From contig CAZHOG010000004.1 in NCBI GenBank assembly GCA_964533935.1, forward strand, positions 56,431 through 120,430: a stretch of DNA of 64,000 nucleotides, written 5' to 3'. The DNA comes from RUG14121 sp964533935. GTDB lineage: Bacteria > Bacillota_I > Bacilli_A > RF39 > UBA660. The notes beneath the pieces are model-generated. The model ran no database searches. It was not told the origin of the DNA and saw only the letters and a list, made by a program, of their open reading frames with translations. Numbering within the stretch: the stretch's first letter is position 1; each line of letters begins with the position of its first letter. The translations under genes were made by a program, and so were the position numbers. Shown in pieces: positions 43,570 through 52,750 of this stretch.

Positions 43570-43770
43570 TCATTGATTAACATTATTTGTTTTTTGCATA
43601 CACGTTTCTACACAATTAGAATTATCAGTTGAGCATTGAGCCTCACATGTATTTTTCTTTATACTTTCCTGAATACCTGGCCATACAAATGCGTAAAAAA
43701 ACGCTGCTATTGCTGCTATTGCAACAACAGTTACTACTGTCATATTTAATTCACCAGTTGCTTCTTTCAT
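43570..43770 (-). CDS. Small pilin-like protein, first gene of the pilin sub-operon
   Basis: 66 residues: MKEATGELNMTVVTVVAIAA, a helix (about 10-30), a polar segment WPGIQESIKKN, and four cysteines (CEAQCSTDNSNC and VETCMQ). Flp-like in size. As the promoter-proximal gene of the sub-operon behind a near-consensus promoter it is the best candidate for the major Tad-side pilin. There is no leader peptide of usual length; Glu3 would be close to the position of the conserved Glu5 of mature type IV pilins. Confidence 0.65.
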   Translation of the reverse strand: MKEATGELNMTVVTVVAIAAIAAFFYAFVWPGIQESIKKNTCEAQCSTDNSNCVETCMQKTNNVNQ

Positions 43771-43808
43771 AAAATATTACCTTCTTTCCAATATCTTAGT
43801 ATACATAT

Positions 43809-43837
43809 ATTATAACCTTGATTAACTAAAATATCAA
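43809..43837 (-). promoter_or_regulatory. Strong sigma-A promoter of the Tad-side pilin genes
   Basis: TTGATA (43832-43837), 17-bp spacer and TATAAT (43809-43814) on the minus strand, 38 nt from the ATG at 43770. It is the best -10/-35 match inside the locus. Confidence 0.78.
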
Positions 43838-43863
43838 TATATTATTTACGCTTCATATATACA

Positions 43864-45369
43864 TTATTTTAACGGTTTCGTCCTCTCATATAAGACATAT
43901 GATGCACTTTCATTTTTTTCATAAAAAATTTCTTTATAATTTTCACTGTTTTTTAAAAAATAATTTATCTCACTATTTTCGTATACTAATGCATAGTTAA
44001 AATCATATTTTTTTAACACTTCTTCCATTTTTGAATACTCTCTCATATTTTCATAATCTGAAATTATATCATCATTACCATTGAATCTTTTCATAAATAC
44101 TTCTGCCCTAGAATCTATAAATACAGGAATATCATAAAACTCGAGATAAGACCCATAATTAAAATCATTATATATTCTTAAACTATTTTTATCTATAAAT
44201 TTATTAATATATAAAACAGTTTTATAAGGATATATATCCTTTTCATAGAAGTCAAAATTCTTATAATCTATATTATATATAGCACTTAATAAAAAAAATG
44301 AAAAAATAATAGAAAAGCATACTCTAATAACATTAGTCTTTATATAAATTTTTTTAGTCAAAATAGTGGAAAAACAAACTTTATAATTTGGAAAAATATT
44401 TAATGAAAGTATGTCAAAAATAATTGTAGGAAGAAATAAATATGCAAATGCGGTATTTCTATTTGCCATTAGTGATAGTACAATGATTCCGAAATTAAAT
44501 AAAACTTTTCGCACATTTAATTTTTGTTTTAATATGGAATTTAATATTAAATCAATGACAACTAATACCAATAGAGAATAAGAATTAAAGATATTGGTAT
44601 ATTTCATTTCACCAATAAATTGATAATATCCATTATTTATGACTTTAATAAAAAAAGTATAAATACTTAATTTAAATGGTGTCATTAATCCAATAAAAAC
44701 ATTTAATATGCAGAAAATAATAAGAATTTTCGAATTACTTGCCACAGATATTTTAATATTCAAACAACTTAATTTATTTTTTTTTTTTGATAAACATAGC
44801 TCAAAAATATATGGTAATGAAAAAACTATAGTTAATATCCATATTGGCATGTGAATATTTGCAATAATCAGTGATATTAACAAATTTAAAATCAAATATT
44901 TTTTTTCACCAATTATGTATATTTTTTCTAAAAAATATACATAAAGATAAAACAATAAAAATGTGAAAGTTTGAACTCTAGTTTGTATAAAAGGGTTAAT
45001 TAAAATTAAAGTTAAAAGCGCAACTAAAAAAGATTTAAATATTTTTTTTGATTTTTTATAGTTAACATAGAATACGGTTAATCCAATTAGTTGATAACAT
45101 AATACATAAAGAAATAAGAGACCCCCATACCCAGCTAATTTATAAGAAAAATAAATTCCCAAATCATACAACCAATGATGATATAAATAAATAAGATTTG
45201 GAATAAAAGAAAAATGATCTCTAAAATCAACACCATATTTTAATATTGATTCTCCAGTTTTTATATCAAAATACAAATCGTTTGCCGCACCATATTTTGA
45301 AAACTTTAAAAAACAAAAAAGTAATATAAAAATTGTAAATGGTAAAAATCTTATTATATTTTTTTTCAT
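43864..45369 (-). CDS. Polytopic membrane protein, GT-C glycosyltransferase-like
   Basis: 501 residues with about eleven membrane helices and a C-terminal soluble domain (about 375-501). The latter has RIYNDFNYGSYLEFYDIPVF followed by DSRAEVF, a pattern found in GT-C-fold membrane proteins (dolichyl/undecaprenyl phosphate-sugar users, often written as NxGxYL...FIDxR). A first extracytoplasmic loop DIKTGESILKYGVDFRDHFS with paired Asp also fits GT-C enzymes. Its place between tadC and the pilin genes suggests pilin glycosylation. Sugar and acceptor are unknown and enzyme activity is inference. Confidence 0.6.
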   Translation of the reverse strand: MKKNIIRFLPFTIFILLFCFLKFSKYGAANDLYFDIKTGESILKYGVDFRDHFSFIPNLIYLYHHWLYDLGIYFSYKLAGYGGLLFLYVLCYQLIGLTVFYVNYKKSKKIFKSFLVALLTLILINPFIQTRVQTFTFLLFYLYVYFLEKIYIIGEKKYLILNLLISLIIANIHMPIWILTIVFSLPYIFELCLSKKKNKLSCLNIKISVASNSKILIIFCILNVFIGLMTPFKLSIYTFFIKVINNGYYQFIGEMKYTNIFNSYSLLVLVVIDLILNSILKQKLNVRKVLFNFGIIVLSLMANRNTAFAYLFLPTIIFDILSLNIFPNYKVCFSTILTKKIYIKTNVIRVCFSIIFSFFLLSAIYNIDYKNFDFYEKDIYPYKTVLYINKFIDKNSLRIYNDFNYGSYLEFYDIPVFIDSRAEVFMKRFNGNDDIISDYENMREYSKMEEVLKKYDFNYALVYENSEINYFLKNSENYKEIFYEKNESASYVLYERTKPLK

Positions 45370-45418
45370 ATTTATCTCCTAAAAAAAATAATCTATTAAG
45401 ATCATTTTTTGTTTAAAT

Positions 45419-46207
45419 TTACATATTCATCATTTTTAGAACAGCAAAAATAAGTAATATCATAACTCCTAAACCAGTAGTTATAAGCATGCTCATTGTT
45501 TTGCCTTCCATTTTATCTAATCTATTTTTATATCGCGTTTCACGTGCTTTTTGCTGTAAATTAGATATTGTTTTTGAGAATGTTAATAATTGTTCTTGTT
45601 TATGTTCTTGTTTACCTAAACTTAAACGATAAAGAAGTCTCATCATTCTCATTGAATCCCTTACCGGATATTCTTTTGCAAAAGTCATATAAGGATCTAT
45701 TTTATCATTACCAGCATTGATTTCATTAATCATTTCTTGTAAGCCCTCTTTAAATATTTGAGGAGCATCATTAATTGATTTACCAATTGCAACGGGAACA
45801 GTATAATGTTGAATCAATATTTCTAAACTCTTTAGATAATGTGGTAACATTGAATCTATTTCATTCAAGTGTGACTTATAATATTTTTTCATAATTGAGT
45901 AACCAGATTTAAACATTAAATATGCTGCAATAAGTGAAATCAAAAATGTAACATAACTAAAATTAGAAATAAAAATGAATAAACATAATACTAATACAAT
46001 ACCAGCATTTTGGATTCTTTTAGTAAATAATATATCAGGATTTACACCATCACCATATCTTGCTTTAACTAAGAAATCCCAATCATCTTCTTTAAGTTTT
46101 TTAAAATAATCAGTGTTATCAGTAATAAACTTATTAGTATTTATTCTTCCAGTATAATTAAGAACAAAAATAATTATTACTGCTAACAAAACAATTTCTA
46201 TTTGCAT
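45419..46207 (-). CDS. tadC: TadC-like platform protein (T2SSF family)
   Basis: 262 residues with membrane helices near 1-18, 70-105 and 238-258 and a cytoplasmic helical domain between: LPHYLKSLEILIQHYTVPVA, GLQEMINEINAGNDKIDPY, MMRLLYRLSLGKQEH. This is the type II secretion F layout of TadC. It pairs with TadB (1 bp apart) as the inner-membrane platform on which TadA works. The E-x-x-x-K-TMSML segment before the last helix (MEGKTMSMLITTGLGVMIL) is typical. Confidence 0.82.
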   Translation of the reverse strand: MQIEIVLLAVIIIFVLNYTGRINTNKFITDNTDYFKKLKEDDWDFLVKARYGDGVNPDILFTKRIQNAGIVLVLCLFIFISNFSYVTFLISLIAAYLMFKSGYSIMKKYYKSHLNEIDSMLPHYLKSLEILIQHYTVPVAIGKSINDAPQIFKEGLQEMINEINAGNDKIDPYMTFAKEYPVRDSMRMMRLLYRLSLGKQEHKQEQLLTFSKTISNLQQKARETRYKNRLDKMEGKTMSMLITTGLGVMILLIFAVLKMMNM

Positions 46208-46208
46208 A

Positions 46209-47102
46209 CTACTCTACCCCCACATCTTCATTATAGAATTTTTCTCCAGATAATAGGAAATAAGCATTTATTATTATTATTAAATGTAAAATAATTTGAA
46301 CATAAAATAAATCAAGTAATTCAATATAGCTATCTGTACCTAATAAAAATTGCATAGCTAATACTAAAAAGAATAATGCAACACCAAATGTTAAAAACTT
46401 ACGATGAAATTCTACTCTATCCATTTGATCACGATAAACTCCTTCAACTAAAGCATCTATATCCATAGCCATATTTTCTAGTGCTTCACCAGAATCTTTA
46501 GCACCTTCTTTAGTAATTTGTAAGAATAACTGATTCATATTTTTAACCATATAGAATGGATATTTAGCATTAAAGTAATCAACTGATTCATCAATTGTTC
46601 CATTTTGATATGACATATTTATCATTGTTTTAACATCTTCTAATACAGGGTCTAGAAGAATTCCAGAATCTCTAACACCTTCTAATGATTTAACAAAAGA
46701 TTGTGTTGTATTAAATTCCATAATAACGTTTGTTGTATATATTTGAATTTGTTCAAATACATATTCACTATATACTTTTTGACATCTTAAGTACGCTAAA
46801 TAAGGAATAAAACCTATTGCAATACATACATAAATAATTGTTATTAAAATATTATAAAAATATAAATAAGAAATAACTCCAGAAAAGCCACCAATTATTA
46901 GTATTTGCATTGTATATTGTCTTGCTGTATATTCTCTACCTAATTCCTTTGTTTTTTGTCTAACCTCTTTAAATGAATATGGAGCATATTTCTCATAAGC
47001 GTTACCAACTGTTGTTATAAAAAACTTATAAACATTTTCTCCCTTATTTAATCTATAAGAAACGACATATATAGCAATTATTAATAAAATTATTAGTACC
47101 AT
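46209..47102 (-). CDS. tadB: TadB-like platform protein (T2SSF family)
   Basis: 297 residues with helices at about 1-15, 65-105 and 235-285 and a T2SSF domain: FEQIQIYTTNVIMEFNTTQSF, MINMSYQNGTIDESVDYF and AKDSGEALENMAMDIDALVEG. Adjacent to tadC (1 bp) and 19 bp behind the TadA-like ATPase gene, in the order A-B-C known from tad loci. It would transmit TadA motion to pilin extraction or assembly. Confidence 0.84.
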   Translation of the reverse strand: MVLIILLIIAIYVVSYRLNKGENVYKFFITTVGNAYEKYAPYSFKEVRQKTKELGREYTARQYTMQILIIGGFSGVISYLYFYNILITIIYVCIAIGFIPYLAYLRCQKVYSEYVFEQIQIYTTNVIMEFNTTQSFVKSLEGVRDSGILLDPVLEDVKTMINMSYQNGTIDESVDYFNAKYPFYMVKNMNQLFLQITKEGAKDSGEALENMAMDIDALVEGVYRDQMDRVEFHRKFLTFGVALFFLVLAMQFLLGTDSYIELLDLFYVQIILHLIIIINAYFLLSGEKFYNEDVGVE

Positions 47103-47121
47103 ACTATACCTCTTCTCTTCA

Positions 47122-48522
47122 TTATAATCCTTCTAATATATCAATAGTTTGTATATTAGAAATATTATTCATTATTGTTTCATGCTGTGAATTTGTATTA
47201 TCTACCTGTTGATAAGTAGCATTGTTTTCAACAGGAGTATTTATGATTTCACTAGGCTGTGGATTATTTACTATGTTTTCAACAGGCTTGATTTCATTTT
47301 CAGGACCAACTTGTTGATTAATCATATTATTATCAACAGTTTCATTAGTAATAGTATTATCTACCTGTTGAACACTTGGTGTGTTTTCAACAGGAGTATT
47401 ATTAGTATTTTCAATATTATTTTCAACCAAAGGATTAGTTTTAGTTACAGAACCAGTTCTTTCTGTTTCCATATGGAAAGGATCTTCACCTAAAACAACA
47501 CCTTGAATACTACAATAATCTTTTAAATGTTGTGTAGGATTATTAAAATTCATTGTTCCATCTAAACTTTTTTTAAAGATTGTATTTGTGCATGGTTGAT
47601 TATCATCATCAACATAAAATTCACATACTTCAAGAATTTCACGTTGAAATCTATTATATTTTTTACTCATGTAACCTTTTACATATATTCCTAATTGAAC
47701 ATATCTATGAACAGATGATAAAAATTGTTCTGTATCTTGACTTGATTCAAGTAATGAATACATACGCATCGGAATACTAGCAGCTTTATCAGCATGGATT
47801 GTTGACATGATGTGATGTCCAGAAGAAATTGAGTTTCTAATGGCTAAAACAGCTTCAGCACTACGTACCTCTGCAAGTAGAATCCATATTGGATTCTGTC
47901 TCATACATGTTACTAATACATCTGTATATGAAGCAATATTATTAGTTTTCATTGCAACTATATCTCTATTTGGATAAATTCTATCCAAGTGCAATTCCAA
48001 TGTATCTTCAATTGAAATAATTTTTTCATCTTCAAGTGTATTACTTGCAAGGTATTTTACTAGCTCTGTTTTACCAGAACCAGTTTCTCCACTTACAATA
48101 ATATTACATCTTGCATGAACACAATCAATTAAGAAATTAAGTAAATCTTCAGTTACATATTCTTCTTTAATTAATTTTTCTTTATTCAAACGAATTTTAG
48201 CAGGTGTTTTACGAATTAATACAGCTATTCCATTTGTTGCAATTGACTCATGAACAAAGTTCAAACGCAATTCAGTACTTTCAGCATCTAGAAATGGATG
48301 GGCCATATTAAATGTTTTACCCATTACATTGGAACATTGAAAGGCAAGTTTTTCCATTAATGCATTATTAATGTCTGCTCTTTCAACTTTGTATACACCT
48401 TTTGTTAATGTTTTTAAAAATGTTTGTCCATTATTACTATAGGAAATATCAGTAACATTATCATCTACTAAAAATTCATTTAATGGTCCAAAATCTAGTT
48501 GTGAAAATATTGCATCATTCAT
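47122..48522 (-). CDS. tadA: TadA/CpaF-family secretion ATPase with Asn/Gln-rich tail
   Basis: 466 residues. N-terminal domain with FLVDDNVTDISYSNNGQTF, then VSGETGSGKTE (Walker A 145-152), Asp box SIEDTLELHLDR, Walker B WILLAEVRSAEAV (213-225) and His box SGHHIMSTIHADKA, all as in CpaF/TadA. The family core ends near residue 365. About 100 extra residues follow, rich in Asn, Gln, Val and Pro with imperfect repeats (NTPVEN twice and QQVDN twice), a disordered tail absent from typical CpaF. It drives pilus assembly. Ahead is cpaB, behind tadB. Confidence 0.92.
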   Translation of the reverse strand: MNDAIFSQLDFGPLNEFLVDDNVTDISYSNNGQTFLKTLTKGVYKVERADINNALMEKLAFQCSNVMGKTFNMAHPFLDAESTELRLNFVHESIATNGIAVLIRKTPAKIRLNKEKLIKEEYVTEDLLNFLIDCVHARCNIIVSGETGSGKTELVKYLASNTLEDEKIISIEDTLELHLDRIYPNRDIVAMKTNNIASYTDVLVTCMRQNPIWILLAEVRSAEAVLAIRNSISSGHHIMSTIHADKAASIPMRMYSLLESSQDTEQFLSSVHRYVQLGIYVKGYMSKKYNRFQREILEVCEFYVDDDNQPCTNTIFKKSLDGTMNFNNPTQHLKDYCSIQGVVLGEDPFHMETERTGSVTKTNPLVENNIENTNNTPVENTPSVQQVDNTITNETVDNNMINQQVGPENEIKPVENIVNNPQPSEIINTPVENNATYQQVDNTNSQHETIMNNISNIQTIDILEGL

Positions 48523-48559
48523 AAAATCACCTCCTTTTTAAATTCTTTTATTCTTCTAA

Positions 48560-49405
48560 TTAATTATTATTTGTTGTTGTATTATTTGTTGTTGTATCAG
48601 TTTCATTTGTACTGTTTGTAACAATATTATCAGGGATTGTTGCAGTTTTAGACAAAATAAAGTTTTTAATATAATCTGATGCAACTGATGTATCACCAGG
48701 ATTTGCAGAATAAGATGCATTTCTTGGAACAGGTAAAATATCTACTCCTCCATTTACATATCCAGCCTTCATTAATAATAAATACATATCATCAGGGACT
48801 GCAAATAATAGTTCAGCAGGTGTTCTTGATTCAACAGTTGTCTCAAAAACATGATTACCATTACTATCTTTTACAGCTAATACTTCAATACTTTCTATTA
48901 ATTTACCAAAAATAATTTTTCCACTATCATCAGTAGCCTTTAAATATAAATCAATATAATTTCCAGGGAATATTGAATTACCATATGTAGCATGTTGATC
49001 AACAGATAAACTATAAATAGTATAATTATCTGGAATATCTGCAAATGCAGAATCAGGCATTTCTGCTTCAGTCATTACTGCTGTTGAATAAAAGAAACTA
49101 TTTGCAGGAATTGTAACTCCATAAGCAGCATAATTATTAATAATTTGTGCTGCGCTAGTAAGCATATTAGCACTCTTATTTACTACACTACTAGAAACCT
49201 CCATATATCCAATCATATCTTCAGTAATTTGTGTTCTAGATGTTATTTCTTGTTTTGCATAAGGAACAGTAATTGGGCTAATTGCTTGTTTTACACGCCA
49301 ATTATATCCTATATAAATTACTAATACACCTGCAATTACACCTAAAATTGTAACTGTATTTTTGTTTCCTAAAAATCTTTTTACAGTTGTTAAAAAATTT
49401 CCCAT
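48560..49405 (-). CDS. cpaB: CpaB/RcpC-like pilus protein with SAF domain
   Basis: 281 residues with one N-terminal helix (about 17-35) and an extracytoplasmic region. The SAF domain is visible as VPYAKQEITSRTQITEDMIGYMEV (in part), then GVTIPANSFFYSTAVM, and the CpaB C-part as SVDQHATYGNSIFPGNYIDL. The tail is Asn/Thr-rich low complexity. In Gram-negative Tad systems RcpC/CpaB sits in the periplasm and affects pilin; in Gram-positive cells it would be in the wall zone. It is directly upstream of the tadA gene. Confidence 0.85.
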   Translation of the reverse strand: MGNFLTTVKRFLGNKNTVTILGVIAGVLVIYIGYNWRVKQAISPITVPYAKQEITSRTQITEDMIGYMEVSSSVVNKSANMLTSAAQIINNYAAYGVTIPANSFFYSTAVMTEAEMPDSAFADIPDNYTIYSLSVDQHATYGNSIFPGNYIDLYLKATDDSGKIIFGKLIESIEVLAVKDSNGNHVFETTVESRTPAELLFAVPDDMYLLLMKAGYVNGGVDILPVPRNASYSANPGDTSVASDYIKNFILSKTATIPDNIVTNSTNETDTTTNNTTTNNN

Positions 49406-49426
49406 TTTTAATCCTCCTCTTTATTC

Positions 49427-49852
49427 TTAATTTCCAGTTGTTGTACTGTCACTAGACATTTCTAATATAGCATCAACTTTATTTACTATATCAAAATTCT
49501 TTGAATCACCATTAATTGTAAAAGTACTAGATGAACTAGAAACTTTTACACTAACTTTTGGTGGTGCTTCATATATATCATAAAAACCAACAGTATATGT
49601 ATTAGTAATACTAACATTTTCTGAAAATCTTCTTAAGAAACTTTCTACAAATTTTTCTCTGTTAATTTTTAATTCACCATTTTCACGGTAATATGCAAGA
49701 TCGACAGAATCAAGCATCGCTGCCTCTGTGACTTCTTTTATTAAATAATAATCTTGAGTATTTGATGTTGTTACATTTGATACCATCATCATAATAACTA
49801 CAATGAAGATTCCTAATGCAATTAACCAATATCCCCAATAAACTTCTTTCAT
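49427..49852 (-). CDS. Pilin-like membrane protein with MKEVYWGYW N-terminus
   Basis: 141 residues: MKEVYWGYWLIALGIFIVVI opens directly into a helix (about 8-26), followed by an extracytoplasmic domain with DYYLIKEVTEAAMLDSVDLA and a Ser/Thr-rich C-terminus. No cysteines. The M-K-E start and TadE-like layout link it with the four small proteins at 42247-43770. The motif YLIKEVTEAAMLDSVDLAYY is similar to the helix extension of archaeal and Tad minor pilins. Role as pseudopilin is inferred. Confidence 0.6.
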   Translation of the reverse strand: MKEVYWGYWLIALGIFIVVIMMMVSNVTTSNTQDYYLIKEVTEAAMLDSVDLAYYRENGELKINREKFVESFLRRFSENVSITNTYTVGFYDIYEAPPKVSVKVSSSSSTFTINGDSKNFDIVNKVDAILEMSSDSTTTGN

Positions 49853-49869
49853 CTATCTGTCAATCCTTT

Positions 49870-52689
49870 CTATTTCCAAGCTTTTCCATCATTATATGAA
49901 TACCACTTATCATTTCTAACTTTTTCTGCATCCTGTTTTATCCAATCCAAATCTAGGAAACTACTCTTACATTCTGATCCATTATTACATGTCAAAGTAT
50001 TGTTATTATATCCACCTTTTGGAATGTTGTCAGAACTTTGGTCACCGCTATTTGATTTTTCATTATATTGTCTAATTTTTGCCATAACTGATGGAGTTAA
50101 TTTATATTCATAATCTGGCTTGTTATAAGCTTTATTTTTATTTGTTTCAATTTCTTTAATAGTAGCCTCTGCTTTTTCAGCATTTGGATTAACTTCTCCA
50201 TTAGTATTCCAATTATATCCAACATCTGTAGTTTCCTTATTTGGGAAAACATCAGATAAACCAACTGTTTTATATGAATAAGTTGTATCTCCACCATTCC
50301 AAATGCATCCAACACATGTTACAGTACAAGTAGGACAAGATACCCATTTACAGATTTTCTGTTCTCCTCTATTTTCTTCTTCACAATTAGGGTCATCATC
50401 AGGACACTTACATTCAATTGTACAATTATCACAAGTTGTTGTATATTTACAAGAATAATCTGTTGTACAGTTGGATTCTGAAGGGGTTAATGAACAGCCA
50501 TCATTTCCATTTATTCTGTTATCATCTGAATGGCAAGTGGCATCATCACCACGAACACCAACGTTTGAAAATTTAATATTATATTGATAATTTCCAGTAA
50601 TATCCTCATGTTCTAAAGCAACTGGAATAGCATAACCTATTTCTACACAATTTCCATCTTTTCCAGTACAATCAGCTCTATTTGTCACAATTGTACCATA
50701 AGGATGATATGAATAAATTACTTTGGTACTTTTCTTAAATTTTCTAGAATTAGTAACTTCTTTTTTTACATATTTGCTAGTCATATCAACTTTTGACCTG
50801 TTACTATTATTAATTTGAGTTGTATTTGCATAGACATAATTCACATCTAAAGTATTATATCCAGTTCCTAATCCTTCATATTGTTCATTAACATTTGAAT
50901 AGTATGTTGCTTGTTGACTTCCTTTTGTATCACTTTCAGTAGCCAATTCTCCATTCATTTCAGTATATGCCTCATCATATGAGAATTCTGCTTTTGGCTC
51001 AAAGCAATAATTATTTGTCCATTCAAAACATGACTTGTATTCATTAATAAGTTCATACATTTCAACTAATGCTGCCTGAATTGATGCTTCATCAAGCACT
51101 CTTTTTTCAGGTGCAGGATCAGTATTTGTAATCTCATCACAATCAGAATCTGTATAATATTCAATATTCGGATCATATTTTGTACCATCACTTATTGTTA
51201 CACTTTTATTTGCATCAAAATTTGGAACTTGATGAGTATAAATAAAATCTCCATTTTGTGTATGCTTCGTATAATTACATGAATTTACACATTTACCGTT
51301 TTTATATGAATTGCATCCATCAATTGTTTCTGTATGTGATTGTGCACTTTCTAATGCTTCATTATATTTTTTATCTACTTGATACTTATTGTATGCATAA
51401 AAAACTTTTCTTTGAGCTGATTCTATTTTTTCTTTATATAACTCAGTTTTTATTTCACTGGTAACACATTTTCTAGTACCAGTTATTCCAATATTTTCTC
51501 CATCTTCATATTTACCTAAATCAAATCCTTTAGTTAAAGTGAAGTATCTTCCATTTTTCGTTTTCAAGGCTCCAGGCATATTATACTCAATTTCTTCTAA
51601 GCAATAAACACTACAAAATTGATTAGTACTTAATTTAGTACTTGGTGTTACATTTCCGGCATTTGATGCAATTTGTGTAGTGTCTTTATTAATATCATCA
51701 CTTTTTTTCAAGCTCAAATCACAATATTTCTGAAATTTACCACTATTTGCACAAGATTTTATATTTGTTTCATTATCAGCAGATTTACCATTTTCTTGAC
51801 ATTCCTCGCATAAATTACTAGAACCATCACACTTACATTCATCATCAGGAATGCTTAAATCTACTGTTGTACCTTTTCCAGAAGTTGAAGTGCCAGGTTT
51901 AGATGAACCAGGATTAAAATCAACATATGGAATAGGTCCATGTATTAATCCACCTTGTTGTGTAGCTTTATTAACTGGTTCAATATATATCCATTGATCA
52001 GGTCCAGTTGTTGTTCCAGGATTATTGCTTCCATTTGTTTTGGCACTTAAAGTAACTTTTTTCCCTTCACACTCTACAATGTTACCAGTAACTGTAACTG
52101 TCTTATGATCTACAGATTGTGATACTATTGTCCATCCACTTGTAGCAGAAGACCAATTTGATATTCTATTAAAAATAGATTCATCTGTAGCTGATAAATT
52201 AAATGTAGCAGTTACACTTGTACCACTTTGTGTTTTTGTTGCTAATGTAGCTGTAATTCCACTTGTACTAACAGCAATTTTTTGAAAAGAACCTGAAAGA
52301 GAATTAATAAATCTTGTTGTTTCACCATTTGGATCATAGTTTGGTTCATTTCTTTTACTATCTGCTGTTGTTGTAAGTCCTACACGAGAAGCCCAAAGTC
52401 GTAATGCATATTCAGTTCTATTATAATCTCTTCCATAATTATTATAAATTCTATCAATATCAGTGCTAGTTATTTTATATATACCCTTTATCTGGCTCGA
52501 AAAATCAGGTGAGCCTTTTGCTTTATCTATACAATAATAGGCATATGATTTTCCTGCATCATCAATAAAAGTTTGCTGATAATGTCCATTAATTTCTGTT
52601 CCATCATTAACATGTGCAGCATTAACATTTGTGACAAATAAGCTTGCACCAAATATTGCTATTCCTAACGTAATTATTTTTTTTATCAT
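49870..52689 (-). CDS. Very large Cys-rich exported protein with degenerate thioester-like N-domain
   Basis: 939 residues with a signal peptide (to about VNA, residue 23). Residues 25-125 look like a TQXA domain: Cys C53 in YYCIDKAKG and, where the thioester Gln should be, E93 in RTEYALRLW. A Ser/Thr-rich beta part follows, then over 40 cysteines in several clusters (CKCDGSSNLCEEC, CTTDYSCKYTTTCDNC and CKWVSCPTCTVTCVGC). No sortase motif or C-terminal helix, so it may be held through the appendage. It is the largest protein of the locus, likely the exported adhesin or tip of the machine. Function is inference. Confidence 0.65.
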   Translation of the reverse strand: MIKKIITLGIAIFGASLFVTNVNAAHVNDGTEINGHYQQTFIDDAGKSYAYYCIDKAKGSPDFSSQIKGIYKITSTDIDRIYNNYGRDYNRTEYALRLWASRVGLTTTADSKRNEPNYDPNGETTRFINSLSGSFQKIAVSTSGITATLATKTQSGTSVTATFNLSATDESIFNRISNWSSATSGWTIVSQSVDHKTVTVTGNIVECEGKKVTLSAKTNGSNNPGTTTGPDQWIYIEPVNKATQQGGLIHGPIPYVDFNPGSSKPGTSTSGKGTTVDLSIPDDECKCDGSSNLCEECQENGKSADNETNIKSCANSGKFQKYCDLSLKKSDDINKDTTQIASNAGNVTPSTKLSTNQFCSVYCLEEIEYNMPGALKTKNGRYFTLTKGFDLGKYEDGENIGITGTRKCVTSEIKTELYKEKIESAQRKVFYAYNKYQVDKKYNEALESAQSHTETIDGCNSYKNGKCVNSCNYTKHTQNGDFIYTHQVPNFDANKSVTISDGTKYDPNIEYYTDSDCDEITNTDPAPEKRVLDEASIQAALVEMYELINEYKSCFEWTNNYCFEPKAEFSYDEAYTEMNGELATESDTKGSQQATYYSNVNEQYEGLGTGYNTLDVNYVYANTTQINNSNRSKVDMTSKYVKKEVTNSRKFKKSTKVIYSYHPYGTIVTNRADCTGKDGNCVEIGYAIPVALEHEDITGNYQYNIKFSNVGVRGDDATCHSDDNRINGNDGCSLTPSESNCTTDYSCKYTTTCDNCTIECKCPDDDPNCEEENRGEQKICKWVSCPTCTVTCVGCIWNGGDTTYSYKTVGLSDVFPNKETTDVGYNWNTNGEVNPNAEKAEATIKEIETNKNKAYNKPDYEYKLTPSVMAKIRQYNEKSNSGDQSSDNIPKGGYNNNTLTCNNGSECKSSFLDLDWIKQDAEKVRNDKWYSYNDGKAWK

Positions 52690-52750
52690 TTAAATCTAAC
52701 TCCAATCCTTTTAATCATTTCACAATGATTCCCCTGTTTTTTTATTTCTA

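Noticed and set aside
47209..47493. CRISPR or tandem repeat array in the tadA 3' region
   Set aside because: The repeats are few, imperfect, in frame and explained by a repetitive peptide tail; no spacer structure or cas genes.
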